A DNA stretch of 64,000 nt from Burkholderia sp. BCC1644 (GTDB lineage Bacteria; Pseudomonadota; Gammaproteobacteria; Burkholderiales; Burkholderiaceae), in the NCBI RefSeq assembly GCF_902833225.1, contig NZ_CADFEI010000001.1, positions 496,001-560,000 on the forward strand, read 5' to 3'. The notes under the pieces are model-generated. The model did not search any database, was not told the DNA's origin, and was given only the letters and a program-made list of their open reading frames with translations. This document shows positions 43,333-51,122 of the stretch, piece by piece; position 1 is the first letter of the stretch; the number at the start of each line of letters is the position of its first letter. Position numbers and translations under genes: made by a program.

Positions 43333-44109
43333 TCAAAACGGCGCGCCGGGCAATCCGGGGTAATACGCGCCCGCCGCCATCCCGCCGTCGACGGCCAGTT
43401 CGGCGCCGTTGCAATACGACGCTTCGTCGCTCGCGAGGAACAGCGTCGCGCGCGCGATTTCGTCAGGCAAGCCGACCCGCTGCAGCGGGACGTTCGCATA
43501 GTGCTTGTTGATCTCCTCGAGCGGCGCGCCGGTCGGATTCGACATCGCGGTGTTCACGCCGCCCGGATGGATCGAATTCACGCGCACGCCCTGGTGGCCG
43601 AGTTCGAGCGCCGCGACCTTCGTCAGCCCGCGCACGCCCCATTTGCTCGACACGTACGCGGCCAGCGCGTTCACGCCGCGCAGCCCGTCCACCGACGAAA
43701 TGTTGACGATCGACCCGCTCTTCTGCGCGATCATGTGCGGCGCGATCGTACGGATGCCGACGAACGTGCCGACCAGATTGATCGACACCGCGCGTTCGAA
43801 ATCGCGTTTCGACAGCTCGGTGATGCCGCCGAACGTGAGCACGGCCGCGTTGTTGACGAGTACGTCGATGCGGCCGAACTGCTCGACGGTCGCCTCCGTC
43901 ACGCGCACCCAGCTCGCTTCGTCGGCCACGTCCAGCCGCATGAAGCGCGCCGCATCGCCCAGTTCGCGCGCGAGCGCTTCGCCTTCCGCATCGAGCACGT
44001 CGCCGATCACGACGCGCGCGCCCGCGTCGACGAACAGCCTGCACGTCGCCGCACCCATGCCACGCGCGCCGCCCGTGACGATCGCTACCTTTCCATCCAG
44101 TCGACCCAT
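43333..44109 (-). CDS. Short-chain dehydrogenase/reductase (SDR)
   Basis: A 258-residue classical SDR: TGGARGMGAATCRLFVDAGARVVIGDVLDAEGEALARELG (Asp after strand two, NAD preferred), NNAAVLTFGGI, SIVNISSVDGLRGVNALAAYVSSKWGVRGL (catalytic YxxxK), and SIHPGGVNTAMSNPTGAP. This pattern is closest to 3-alpha/20-beta-hydroxysteroid dehydrogenase-type SDRs (the VNISSVDGLRG and HPGGVxTxM signature). GAGGAC precedes the ATG. It is the last gene of the minus NTF2-SDR cluster. Confidence 0.9.
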   Translation of the reverse strand: MGRLDGKVAIVTGGARGMGAATCRLFVDAGARVVIGDVLDAEGEALARELGDAARFMRLDVADEASWVRVTEATVEQFGRIDVLVNNAAVLTFGGITELSKRDFERAVSINLVGTFVGIRTIAPHMIAQKSGSIVNISSVDGLRGVNALAAYVSSKWGVRGLTKVAALELGHQGVRVNSIHPGGVNTAMSNPTGAPLEEINKHYANVPLQRVGLPDEIARATLFLASDEASYCNGAELAVDGGMAAGAYYPGLPGAPF

Positions 44110-44199
44110 GTCGTCCTCGCTTCGATTCCGGTTTGCCGGCCACCACGCGCATGCATGCGCGCGGCCGCCGAATTCATGATTGACACACGCCGTGCGCCG

Positions 44200-44955
44200 T
44201 CAGCCCCAGTACGCCTGCCCGCCGTCGAGCGGCAGCGTCGCGCCCGTCAGGTACGCAGCGTCGCGGCTCGCGAGAAACACGATCGCGCGCCCGATGTCCT
44301 GCTCGCAGTCGCCGACACGGCCGAGCGGAATCGTGCGGAAGAACGCAGCGGCTTCCCGCGGATTCGCATCGACCCAGCCCTTCAGGCCCGGCGACAGCGC
44401 ATGCGGCGCGACCGCGTTCACGCGGATGCCGTCCGCGCCCCATTCGCATGCGGCCGCGCGCGTCAGCGCACGAATCGCTTCCTTGGTGGCCGCGTATGCG
44501 CCGTAACCCGACGCATCCCAGCGCACCGCGGCCGACGACGCGAAGTTGACGATCACGCCGTCGCCCTTCAGGTGCGGATGGCATGCGCGCATCATCCGCA
44601 GCGTCGCGATCGGCCCCGATTCGAGCCCCGCCATAAAATCCGCGTCGGTCACGTCGAGCAGGCGGCCGAGCGGCACGACCTGCGCGTTGTTGACCAGGAT
44701 CTGCACGCCGCCGTACCGTTCGACGACAGCATCGACGCACTGCACGATCTGTGCGGCGTCCATCACGTCGCACACGAACGGCTCCGCCACGCCGCCGCGT
44801 GCGCGAATGGCTTCGCAGGTCGCGAGCAGCTTGTCGCGCGTGCGGCCGACCACCGCGACGTGCGCGCCCTCGGCCGCGAGCGCATGCGCGACGCCCTGGC
44901 CGACGCCCTGCCCCGCGCCCGTCACGAGCGCGACCTTGCCCTTCAGGATGCCCAT
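44200..44955 (-). CDS. Short-chain dehydrogenase/reductase (SDR)
   Basis: A 251-residue classical SDR with TGAGQGVGQGVAHALAAEGAHVAVVGRTRDK (Arg after strand two suggests NADP), NNAQVVPLGRLLD, and VNFASSAAVRWDASGYGAYAATKEAIRAL (YxxxK). It resembles 3-oxoacyl-ACP reductase-like or gluconate dehydrogenase SDRs. A good GGAG site lies within the end of the upstream SDR gene. It is third in the minus-strand cluster. Confidence 0.88.
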   Translation of the reverse strand: MGILKGKVALVTGAGQGVGQGVAHALAAEGAHVAVVGRTRDKLLATCEAIRARGGVAEPFVCDVMDAAQIVQCVDAVVERYGGVQILVNNAQVVPLGRLLDVTDADFMAGLESGPIATLRMMRACHPHLKGDGVIVNFASSAAVRWDASGYGAYAATKEAIRALTRAAACEWGADGIRVNAVAPHALSPGLKGWVDANPREAAAFFRTIPLGRVGDCEQDIGRAIVFLASRDAAYLTGATLPLDGGQAYWG

Positions 44956-44964
44956 CTGCGCTCC

Positions 44965-45831
44965 TCAGGCGACGATTGCCGGATGGGCCTGCACGGGCCC
45001 GCCGAGCAGTTCGCGATACGACGGCGGCTGCTTGCCGTCGAGATCGGCGATCCCGTACTGCAATGCGGCTTCCGCGCCGACGAGCACCTGCCCCGACAGC
45101 GCCATCCGCTGCGGATCGCCGTGAATCGCGTGAATCACGCGGCCGGTGAACTCCGGGCTTTCGGCGACGAGCGAGAACTCCTTGTAGAGATCCGGGTGCG
45201 CTTCCCACACACGCGTCGTGCGCTCGGTGCGCAGCGGGCCCATCCAGATCGACACGGTCGCGACATCGAACGGCTTCAGGTCGACGGCCATGTCCTTCGC
45301 GAACTTGTCGACGCCGGATTTCTGCGCGCCGTACGCCGCGCCGTGCATGTAGCAGCTCGCGCCGAACGACGACGTGAACGCGATCAGCCCGCTGCGGCGC
45401 TTCGCCATCAGCTGTGCCGCATGCCAGCTCGCGACATACGCCGAGCGCAGCCCGACGTCGAGGATGTTCACGAGGTCGAGCGACTTCTCCCAGAACGGAC
45501 CCGGCAGGATCAGCTGGTCGTGCAGGTAAGTCGCGTTGTTGACGAGAATGTCGAGCCGCCCGCATTCGCGCTCGACGCGCTCGAACAGCGCCTTCACCTG
45601 GGCGTCGTCCGCGTGATCGCAGGCCACCGCGATCCCGCGGCCGCCGAGCGCGTCGATCTCGCGCGCGGTCTCGTGGATCGTGCCGGGCAGCGGCGCATCA
45701 CCTTCGTTCTGCGAACGGCCCGTCACATAGACGGTCATGCCGGCCGCACCGAGTGCGCGCGCGATGCCCTTGCCCGCGCCGCGCGATGCGCCAGTCACGA
45801 CGGCGACCGGCGCATCGTGGTTCTGTGTCAT
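44965..45831 (-). CDS. Short-chain dehydrogenase/reductase (SDR)
   Basis: A 288-residue SDR with TGASRGAGKGIARALGAAGMTVYVTGRSQNEGDAPLPGTIHET (TGR, NADP-type), NNATYLHDQLILPG, the catalytic region LIAFTSSFGASCYMHGAAYGAQKSGVDKFAKD (YxxxK), and a long C-terminal loop EFSLVAESPEFTGRVIHAIHGDPQRMALSGQVLVGAE. The family resembles dehydrogenase/reductase SDR member 1. AGGAGA lies 8 nt before ATG 45831, which decides against an in-frame upstream start. It follows the NTF2-like gene. Confidence 0.88.
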   Translation of the reverse strand: MTQNHDAPVAVVTGASRGAGKGIARALGAAGMTVYVTGRSQNEGDAPLPGTIHETAREIDALGGRGIAVACDHADDAQVKALFERVERECGRLDILVNNATYLHDQLILPGPFWEKSLDLVNILDVGLRSAYVASWHAAQLMAKRRSGLIAFTSSFGASCYMHGAAYGAQKSGVDKFAKDMAVDLKPFDVATVSIWMGPLRTERTTRVWEAHPDLYKEFSLVAESPEFTGRVIHAIHGDPQRMALSGQVLVGAEAALQYGIADLDGKQPPSYRELLGGPVQAHPAIVA

Positions 45832-45882
45832 GTTCGATGTCTCCTGTGAAATATCCGCCACGACCGTGGCGTTTCGCGTGCG

Positions 45883-46383
45883 TCAGGCGGCCGGCGGCTG
45901 CGCGCCGGCGAACAGCACGCCCGGTGCGTCGCCTTCGTAGCGGGCCGACAGCGTCGACGTGACGACGCAGCGCGTGGCCGCGATCTTCCATTCGCCGTCG
46001 ACCTTCCGGTAAGCGTCGTCGTAATACGCGCCGAGCTGCGTGAGCGTGCGCGCGTTCGTGTCGATCATCTGGTAGTGCAGGCCCCACGTGCCGCGTGCAT
46101 GCGTGTCGTCGAGCACGGCGATGTCGGGATTCACGCCGTGATGCATCTCGACGATGTGCGGATGGCAGCCGAGCTGCTCGAACACGTCGACGAGCGCATC
46201 GCGCGTGTCGAACGTGCCGATCCGGCCGTAGTCGATCTGCACGGGGCCGGCCACGAAGCAGTCGCGCATGCCCTGCGGATCCTTGCGATCGCAGCACGTG
46301 AAGTAGCGCGCCTTCAGCCGGCGGATCGCGTCGGCGTCTTCCAGCCGGCGCACGCGCGTTTCCAGCGATTCGATGAGGGTCAT
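45883..46383 (-). CDS. NTF2-like / SnoaL-type protein, first gene of the second SDR cluster
   Basis: A 166-residue member of the SnoaL_4-like family: LETRVRRLEDADAIRRLKARYFTCCDRKDPQGMRDCFV, then FDTRDALVDVFEQLGCHPHIVEMHHGVNPDIAVLDDTHARGTWGLHYQMID and YRKVDGEWKIAATRCVVTSTL. The MHHGVNPDI and His-rich segment sit where dehydratase/hydrolase family members place catalytic His/Asp. AAGGAGA precedes ATG 46383. It is read divergently from the related gene at 46573, so the two clusters share a promoter region. Confidence 0.85.
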   Translation of the reverse strand: MTLIESLETRVRRLEDADAIRRLKARYFTCCDRKDPQGMRDCFVAGPVQIDYGRIGTFDTRDALVDVFEQLGCHPHIVEMHHGVNPDIAVLDDTHARGTWGLHYQMIDTNARTLTQLGAYYDDAYRKVDGEWKIAATRCVVTSTLSARYEGDAPGVLFAGAQPPAA

Positions 46384-46466
46384 CCCGTCTCCTTGTTCGG
46401 TGCTGGCGCGGTTCGAAGGCCGCGTCGACGCCACGTTACCGCCGCGCGACGCGCCGGCCATCACCC

Positions 46467-46510
46467 GTTCGGATTAACCGGCGGTTCATGCATGAGGGTT
46501 TCGTCCGAAC
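46467..46510. promoter_or_regulatory. Dyad operator in the divergent NTF2 promoter region
   Basis: GTTCGGA (46467-46473) and TCCGAAC (46504-46510) form outer arms around a central 10-bp palindrome TCATGCATGA (46486-46495), near-symmetric about the same point. It sits between the divergent starts at 46383 and 46573, where a single regulator could control both directions. Confidence 0.4.
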
Positions 46511-46572
46511 AGACGATGTGATGCAGGCGGCTTCGTTCCTACCATCGAACGACACCACCACGAGACACGGCG

Positions 46573-47085
46573 ATGGACGACACGACCCGCACGCTCCACG
46601 AGTACGAGCAGATCCGACAGTTGAAGTACCGGTATTTCCGCGCGGTCGATACGCACGACTGGGCATTGCTCGCGGATTGCCTGACCGAGGATTGCGAGGC
46701 GCGGCTGTATGGCGGCCGCTATGCGTACGACGGCCGCGATGCGTTCGTGTCGAGCCTGCGCGACCTGATCGGCAAGCCGACCTTCCTGACGATGCATCAC
46801 GGCCATCACCCGGAACTCACGCTGGTGTCCGCCGATCACGCGTGCGGCGTGTGGTTTCTCGAGGACCACGCGATCAATCTCGAGGACAACTACCTGCTGC
46901 ACGGCACCGCGTTCTACGACGACCAGTACGTGAAGCGCGACGGCGTGTGGCGCATTCACGCGACGCGCCACGAGCGGCTGTTCGAAACCGTCACGTCGCC
47001 GATCCCGCCGTCGTTCACGCTGACCGCGAACCGGTTCGCGCCGGGCGCGCATCACGCGGCCGGATTGCCCGAAACCACTTCCTGA
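46573..47085 (+). CDS. NTF2-like / SnoaL-type protein
   Basis: A 170-residue protein of the same SnoaL_4-like family as its divergent neighbour: TLHEYEQIRQLKYRYFRAVDTHDWALLADCLTEDCEARLYGGRYAYDGRDAFVSSL, THHGHHPELTLVSADHACGVWFLEDHAINLED and a C-terminal SPIPPSFTLTANRFAPGAHH. Two conserved features are the Arg/Tyr in the first helix and a His-rich loop (MHHGHHPE). It precedes the EthD gene by 51 bp. The substrate is unknown. Confidence 0.85.
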   Translation: MDDTTRTLHEYEQIRQLKYRYFRAVDTHDWALLADCLTEDCEARLYGGRYAYDGRDAFVSSLRDLIGKPTFLTMHHGHHPELTLVSADHACGVWFLEDHAINLEDNYLLHGTAFYDDQYVKRDGVWRIHATRHERLFETVTSPIPPSFTLTANRFAPGAHHAAGLPETTS

Positions 47086-47136
47086 ACCCCGGCGGCCACG
47101 CCGCCGATCCCGTCATTCCCCTCTGGAGCCGGAGCA

Positions 47137-47853
47137 ATGGAGAAAGTCATTTACGTGTTGTGGCGCGATGCGCAGGCCGCGCCCGACCAGTGGAGCCGCA
47201 CGGTGCGCGCGCGGCTCGCCGACACACTGCTGTCGCTCGGTGCGCACGGCGTGCAGGTGAACGTCGTCGATGAAGATGTCGCGCCGGCCGCCGGCCTGAA
47301 GCAGACCAACACGCACCCGGGCATCGACGGGATCGTCGCGGTGTGGATGGACAGCGCGAACGCGATATTCCGCCAGCCGTTCGACGAGGCCGTGCGCGCG
47401 GCGGTCCCGCACATGGCCGCGTATCTCGTCACCGAGTCGCAGCCGATTCCGAACACGCGCTTCCCCGCGTGGCCCGGCGAACGCACGACCGGCTTCTCGC
47501 AGCTCGCCTTTCTCAAGCGGCCGCCACGGCTCACGCACGAAGCGTGGCTCGACGTGTGGCACGGTCATCACACGCGCGTCGCGATCGATACGCAGGACAA
47601 TTTCCTGTATGTGCAGAACGTCGTCGTGCGCGCGCTCACGCATGCGGCGCCCGTCTACGACGCGATCGTCGAGGAGTGCTTCCCGGCTGCGGCAATGACC
47701 GATCCGCATGCGTTCTTCGATGCGGTCGGCGATGAGGAAAAGTTCCAGCGCAACGTGGCTGAAATGATGGACAGCTGCGGACGCTTCATCGATTTCGACA
47801 AGATCGATGTCGTGCCGACGAGCCAGTACGTCGTAAAGGCCGTGCGCGGATAA
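47137..47853 (+). CDS. EthD-domain protein
   Basis: A 238-residue protein with a ferredoxin-like EthD (dimeric alpha+beta barrel) core: FLKRPPRLTHEAWLDVWHGHHTRVAIDTQDNFLYVQNVVVRAL, the His-x-His pair typical of EthD. The N-terminal half (EKVIYVLWRDAQAAPDQWSRTVRARLADTLLSLG) looks like a second, diverged copy of the fold, so it is a two-domain protein. EthD-family members assist ring or ether cleavage in catabolic gene clusters. GGAGC precedes the start. It ends at the aceA terminator. Confidence 0.82.
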   Translation: MEKVIYVLWRDAQAAPDQWSRTVRARLADTLLSLGAHGVQVNVVDEDVAPAAGLKQTNTHPGIDGIVAVWMDSANAIFRQPFDEAVRAAVPHMAAYLVTESQPIPNTRFPAWPGERTTGFSQLAFLKRPPRLTHEAWLDVWHGHHTRVAIDTQDNFLYVQNVVVRALTHAAPVYDAIVEECFPAAAMTDPHAFFDAVGDEEKFQRNVAEMMDSCGRFIDFDKIDVVPTSQYVVKAVRG

Positions 47854-47872
47854 CGCGCCAGGATCGAGCGGA

Positions 47873-47904
47873 TAAAAAAAACGCCAGCCCCGAGGGGCTG
47901 GCGT
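47873..47904 (-). terminator. Intrinsic terminator for aceA
   Basis: A perfect 10-bp stem (47881-47890 with 47895-47904) is followed on the minus strand by eight T residues. This is a textbook terminator for aceA and also ends the convergent EthD operon. Confidence 0.9.
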
Positions 47905-47926
47905 CGTGCTTCGGGTCCGGCGATGA

Positions 47927-49510
47927 TCAGAACTGGTTCATCGTGTTGTCCTTGCCCGCCGCCTTCAGCGCTGCTTCGCCGCTGAAGTATTCCTTGTGGT
48001 CGTCGCCGATGTCCGAACCCGACATGTTCTGGTGCTTCACGCAGGCGATGCCCTGACGGATTTCCTTGCGCTGCACGCCTGCCACGTAGCCCAGCATGCC
48101 CTGGTCGCCGAAGTATTCCTTGGCCAGGTTGTCGGTCGACAGCGCAGCCGTGTGGTACGTCGGCAGCGTGATCAGGTGGTGGAAGATCCCTGCTTCACGC
48201 GATGCGTCGGCCTGGAACGTGCGGATCTTTTCGTCCGCCAGCGCGGCCAGTTCCGTCTGGTCGTACTCGACGCTCATCAGCTGCGCACGGTCGTAGGCCG
48301 ACACGTCCTTGCCTTCGGCCTTCATCGCGTCGAACACCTGCTGGCGGAAATTCAGCGTCCAGTTGAACGACGGGCTGTTGTTGTACACCAGCTTCGCGTT
48401 CGGGATCACCTTGCGGATCTCGCTGACCATGCCGCCGATCTGCGCGATATGCGGTTTTTCGGTTTCGATCCACAGCAGGTCGGCGCCGTTCTGCAGCGAC
48501 GTGATGCAGTCGAGCACGCAACGCGCTTCGCCCGTGCCGGCGCGGAACTGGAACAGGTTGCTCGGCAGGCGCTTCGGACGCAGCAGCTTGCCTTCGCGCT
48601 TGATGACGACGTCACCGTTGCCCAGCTGGTCGGCCGACAGCTCTTCGCAATCGAGGAACGCGTTGTACTGGTCGCCCAGGTCGCCCGCCGTGGTCGTCAC
48701 GGCGATCTGCTTGGTCAGGCCGGCGCCCAGCGAGTCGGTACGGGCAACGATGATGCCGTCGTCCACGCCCAGCTCCAGGAACGCGTAGCGGATCGCGCGG
48801 ATCTTCGCGAGGAAGTCCTCATGCGGCACCGTGACCTTGCCGTCCTGGTGGCCGCACTGCTTCTCGTCCGACACCTGGTTTTCGATCTGGATGCAGCAGG
48901 CGCCCGCTTCGATGAACTGCTTGGCCAGCAGGTAGGTCGCTTCCGCGTTGCCGAAGCCCGCGTCGATGTCGGCAATGATCGGCACGACGTGCGTGACGTG
49001 GTTGTCGATCTTTTCCTGGATCGCCGCCTTGGCGGTCGCGTCCTTCGCCGCATCCAGCTCGCGGAACAGGCCGCCCAGTTCACGGGCGTCGGCCTGGCGC
49101 AGGAACGTGTACAGCTCGCGGATCAGCGCGCTGACCGACGTCTTTTCGTGCATCGACTGGTCCGGCAGCGGGCCGAACTCCGAGCGCAGCGCGGCGACCA
49201 TCCAGCCGGACAGGTACAGGTAGCGGCGTTCGGTGCTGTTGAAGTGCTTCTTGATGGAGATCATCTTCTGCTGGCCGATGAAGCCGTGCCAGCAACCCAG
49301 CGACTGCGTGTACTTGGCCGGATCGGCGTCGTACGCGGCCATGTCGGCGCGCATGATCTTCGCGGTGTACTTCGCGATGTCCAGGCCCGTCTTGAACTTG
49401 TTCTGGGCACGCATGCGAGCGGCGTACTCGGGGCTGATGGCATTCCACGCACTGCCGTGGTTTTCCTTCAAGCCAGCCACTGCCTTGATGTCGTCTTGGT
49501 ACTGGGACAT
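47927..49510 (-). CDS. aceA: Isocitrate lyase, long form
   Basis: AceA cleaves isocitrate to succinate and glyoxylate, the committed step of the glyoxylate shunt for growth on acetate or fatty acids. The 527-residue protein is the long-type enzyme rather than the ~430-residue short form. Active-site motif: VSDEKQCGHQDGKVTVPHEDF (catalytic Cys in KQCGH). Others are PIIADIDAGFGNAEATYLLAKQFIEAGACCIQIENQ and LLWIETEKPHIAQIGGMVSEIRKVIPNAKLVYNNSPSFNW. AGGAGA lies 6 nt before ATG 49510. No malate synthase is adjacent here. The upstream region carries three related palindromes. Confidence 0.97.
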   Translation of the reverse strand: MSQYQDDIKAVAGLKENHGSAWNAISPEYAARMRAQNKFKTGLDIAKYTAKIMRADMAAYDADPAKYTQSLGCWHGFIGQQKMISIKKHFNSTERRYLYLSGWMVAALRSEFGPLPDQSMHEKTSVSALIRELYTFLRQADARELGGLFRELDAAKDATAKAAIQEKIDNHVTHVVPIIADIDAGFGNAEATYLLAKQFIEAGACCIQIENQVSDEKQCGHQDGKVTVPHEDFLAKIRAIRYAFLELGVDDGIIVARTDSLGAGLTKQIAVTTTAGDLGDQYNAFLDCEELSADQLGNGDVVIKREGKLLRPKRLPSNLFQFRAGTGEARCVLDCITSLQNGADLLWIETEKPHIAQIGGMVSEIRKVIPNAKLVYNNSPSFNWTLNFRQQVFDAMKAEGKDVSAYDRAQLMSVEYDQTELAALADEKIRTFQADASREAGIFHHLITLPTYHTAALSTDNLAKEYFGDQGMLGYVAGVQRKEIRQGIACVKHQNMSGSDIGDDHKEYFSGEAALKAAGKDNTMNQF

Positions 49511-49914
49511 GTCAATCTCCTGGGAACGAAGCGCATTTGAGTAAAGGGTTCAGCGTGCCCGCTTCATGTGACGAAGCGAACTGCATGGACTCAATATTAA
49601 TCCTGTCCGGCGCGCTTTCGGCCAAGTCTTATATAAGACATAAGATATAAATTTTCCTTGTTTTTCAATGAGATAGCCAAGCGATTTTGCGATGCAAAAC
49701 AAGTTTTCAAGCGGCGGAAAGGCGACGCGACCGGAATTCCGCTTAGATTTCGCAATATGAAAAGGTCTTTCGCAGTTGGAAAGCGGCCGGGTGCGGCAGC
49801 ACCTGCGTTTGCCACATCCCATGACAAAACGTCTATACTTGGACAATTCATCGACAGCGAGCCGTGTGCTCGCTCCCCGTGCACCGCGCTGCGCCCTCTC
49901 CCGCCCGGAGCGAC
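49511..49914. other. Divergent intergenic region aceA / YbaK gene
   Basis: Unusually AT-rich for this genome over 49600-49780, including TTATATAAGACATAAGATAT at 49630. Contains three similar palindromes described separately. No gene; an in-frame candidate on the minus strand (49550-49846) lacks codon bias. Confidence 0.5.
49685..49782. promoter_or_regulatory. Three similar operator-like palindromes upstream of aceA
   Basis: TTTTGCGATGCAAAA (49685-49699), TTTCGCAATATGAAA (49748-49762) and TTTCGCAGTTGGAAA (49768-49782) share TTT-Y-GC..AAA. The spacing from the first to the second is 63 bp, and from the second to the third 20 bp, both close to whole helical turns. This fits a regulator of the RamB/ScfR type, known to control isocitrate lyase genes via TTTGC/GCAAA motifs in other bacteria. 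The assignment is inference. Confidence 0.45.
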
Positions 49915-50436
49915 ATGAACGACTCTCCCGTTTTCGACACGCTTTGCGACCTGCTGAATACGTCCGGTGCGCGTTTCCGCGTGCTGGCGCATCCGGCGGA
50001 AGGTAAATCCGACGTGATCGCCGCGATCCGCGGCACGCGCCCCGAACAGGGTGCGAAGGCGATGCTCTGCACCTTCAAGGACGGCGGCGACAGCACCGCA
50101 CTCGCCGTGATTCCCGGTCACCTGAAGATCGATTTCCGCAAGGTCGCCGATGCCGTCGGCCGCCGCAAGGCGACGCTCGCATCGCCCGACGTCGCGGCCG
50201 CCGTCACGCGCTGCGTGATGGGCGCCGTGCCGCCGTTCGTGTTCGACGCGAACGTCACGCTCGTCGTCGATCCCGCACTGGTCGAACGCAACGCCGAGAT
50301 CGCCTTCAACGCGGGCCGCCTCGACCGCTCGGTCGTGCTCGACTCGGCCGACTATGTGCGGATCGCCCGGCCTCTGCTGGCCGACATCACGCGGCCGGAA
50401 ACGACCGACGCAACGTCGCCCCGGGAAAACGCATGA
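49915..50436 (+). CDS. YbaK/EbsC (prolyl-tRNA deacylase-like) domain protein
   Basis: A 173-residue protein of the aminoacyl-tRNA editing-domain superfamily. RVLAHPAEGKSDVIAAIRGTRPEQGAKAMLCTF is the entry region with the KAML-type lysine, then PGHLKIDFRKVADAVGRRKATLASPDVAAAV and a C-terminal FVFDANVTLVVDPALVERNAEIAFNAGRLDRSVVL. Such proteins hydrolyse mischarged tRNAs (for example Cys/Ala/Ser-tRNA-Pro). Its TGA overlaps the ATG of the next gene (ATGA at 50433-50436). The start at 49915 gives a normal length and follows GGAG. The exact tRNA target is unknown. Confidence 0.85.
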   Translation: MNDSPVFDTLCDLLNTSGARFRVLAHPAEGKSDVIAAIRGTRPEQGAKAMLCTFKDGGDSTALAVIPGHLKIDFRKVADAVGRRKATLASPDVAAAVTRCVMGAVPPFVFDANVTLVVDPALVERNAEIAFNAGRLDRSVVLDSADYVRIARPLLADITRPETTDATSPRENA

Positions 50437-51071
50437 CCACGCACCGCACACCACCGCTGTCCGAGCAGGCGTCGCTGATCGAGCAGGTGCAGCGCATCGC
50501 CGAAGGGCTCGGCGCGATGTTCGCGCCGTTCACCGAGGTCGTCGTGCATGACCTGCGCACGCCGGAGCACGCGATCCTCGCGATCCACAACAATCTGTCC
50601 GGGCGCGCGGTCGGCGATCCGGCGACCGAACTCGGCCTCGCCCGCATCGCCGACGACGATTTCCCGCAGGTGCTCGCGAACTACCCGAACCGCTTCGCCG
50701 ACGGCCGCACCGCGAAAAGCACGTCGATCGGCATCAAGGATTCGACCGGGCGCTACGTGGCCGCGCTGTGCCTGAATGCCGACGTCACGCTGTTCCGCGG
50801 CTTCCAGGGCATGCTGAACCAGTTTTGCCGCACGGACGGCGAGACCGTCGCCGAGACGCTCGACCCGGCCGGCGCCGACGCGATCCGGCAGCGCATCGAC
50901 GCGTTCGCGACGCGCCTCGCGACGACGCCGCGCGACCTGAAGACCGACCAGCGCCGCGAACTGCTGCAGACGCTGAAGGCCGACGGCTTCCTCGAGGTGC
51001 GCCGCGCGATGGAAATCGTGTCGCAGCATCTCGGCGTCTCGCGCGCGACCGTCTACAACGATGCGAAGTAA
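50433..51071 (+). CDS. YheO/DauR-type PAS-HTH transcriptional regulator
   Basis: A 212-residue regulator with a YheO-like N-terminal PAS domain (AEGLGAMFAPFTEVVVHDLRTPEHAILAIHNNLSGRAVGDPATE ... STSIGIKDSTGRYVAALCLNADVTLFRGF) and a C-terminal helix-turn-helix (RRELLQTLKADGFLEVRRAMEIVSQHLGVSRATVYNDAK). DauR of Pseudomonas, of this family, regulates D-arginine catabolism, and relatives control amino-acid racemase/dehydratase genes. Here it is coupled to the YbaK gene and lies just before a PLP-dependent ammonia-lyase, so it probably senses a hydroxy- or D-amino acid and controls that gene. Confidence 0.87.
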   Translation: MTTHRTPPLSEQASLIEQVQRIAEGLGAMFAPFTEVVVHDLRTPEHAILAIHNNLSGRAVGDPATELGLARIADDDFPQVLANYPNRFADGRTAKSTSIGIKDSTGRYVAALCLNADVTLFRGFQGMLNQFCRTDGETVAETLDPAGADAIRQRIDAFATRLATTPRDLKTDQRRELLQTLKADGFLEVRRAMEIVSQHLGVSRATVYNDAK

Positions 51072-51122
51072 ATCGGGCGCGCCGTTTTCCAGTTGACTGA
51101 CCTTTCCGACTCTCGAGCAACC

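Noticed and set aside
49550..49846. 98-codon minus-strand frame upstream of aceA
   Set aside because: Low-GC3, lies in the AT-rich divergent promoter region, and has no ribosome site or motif.
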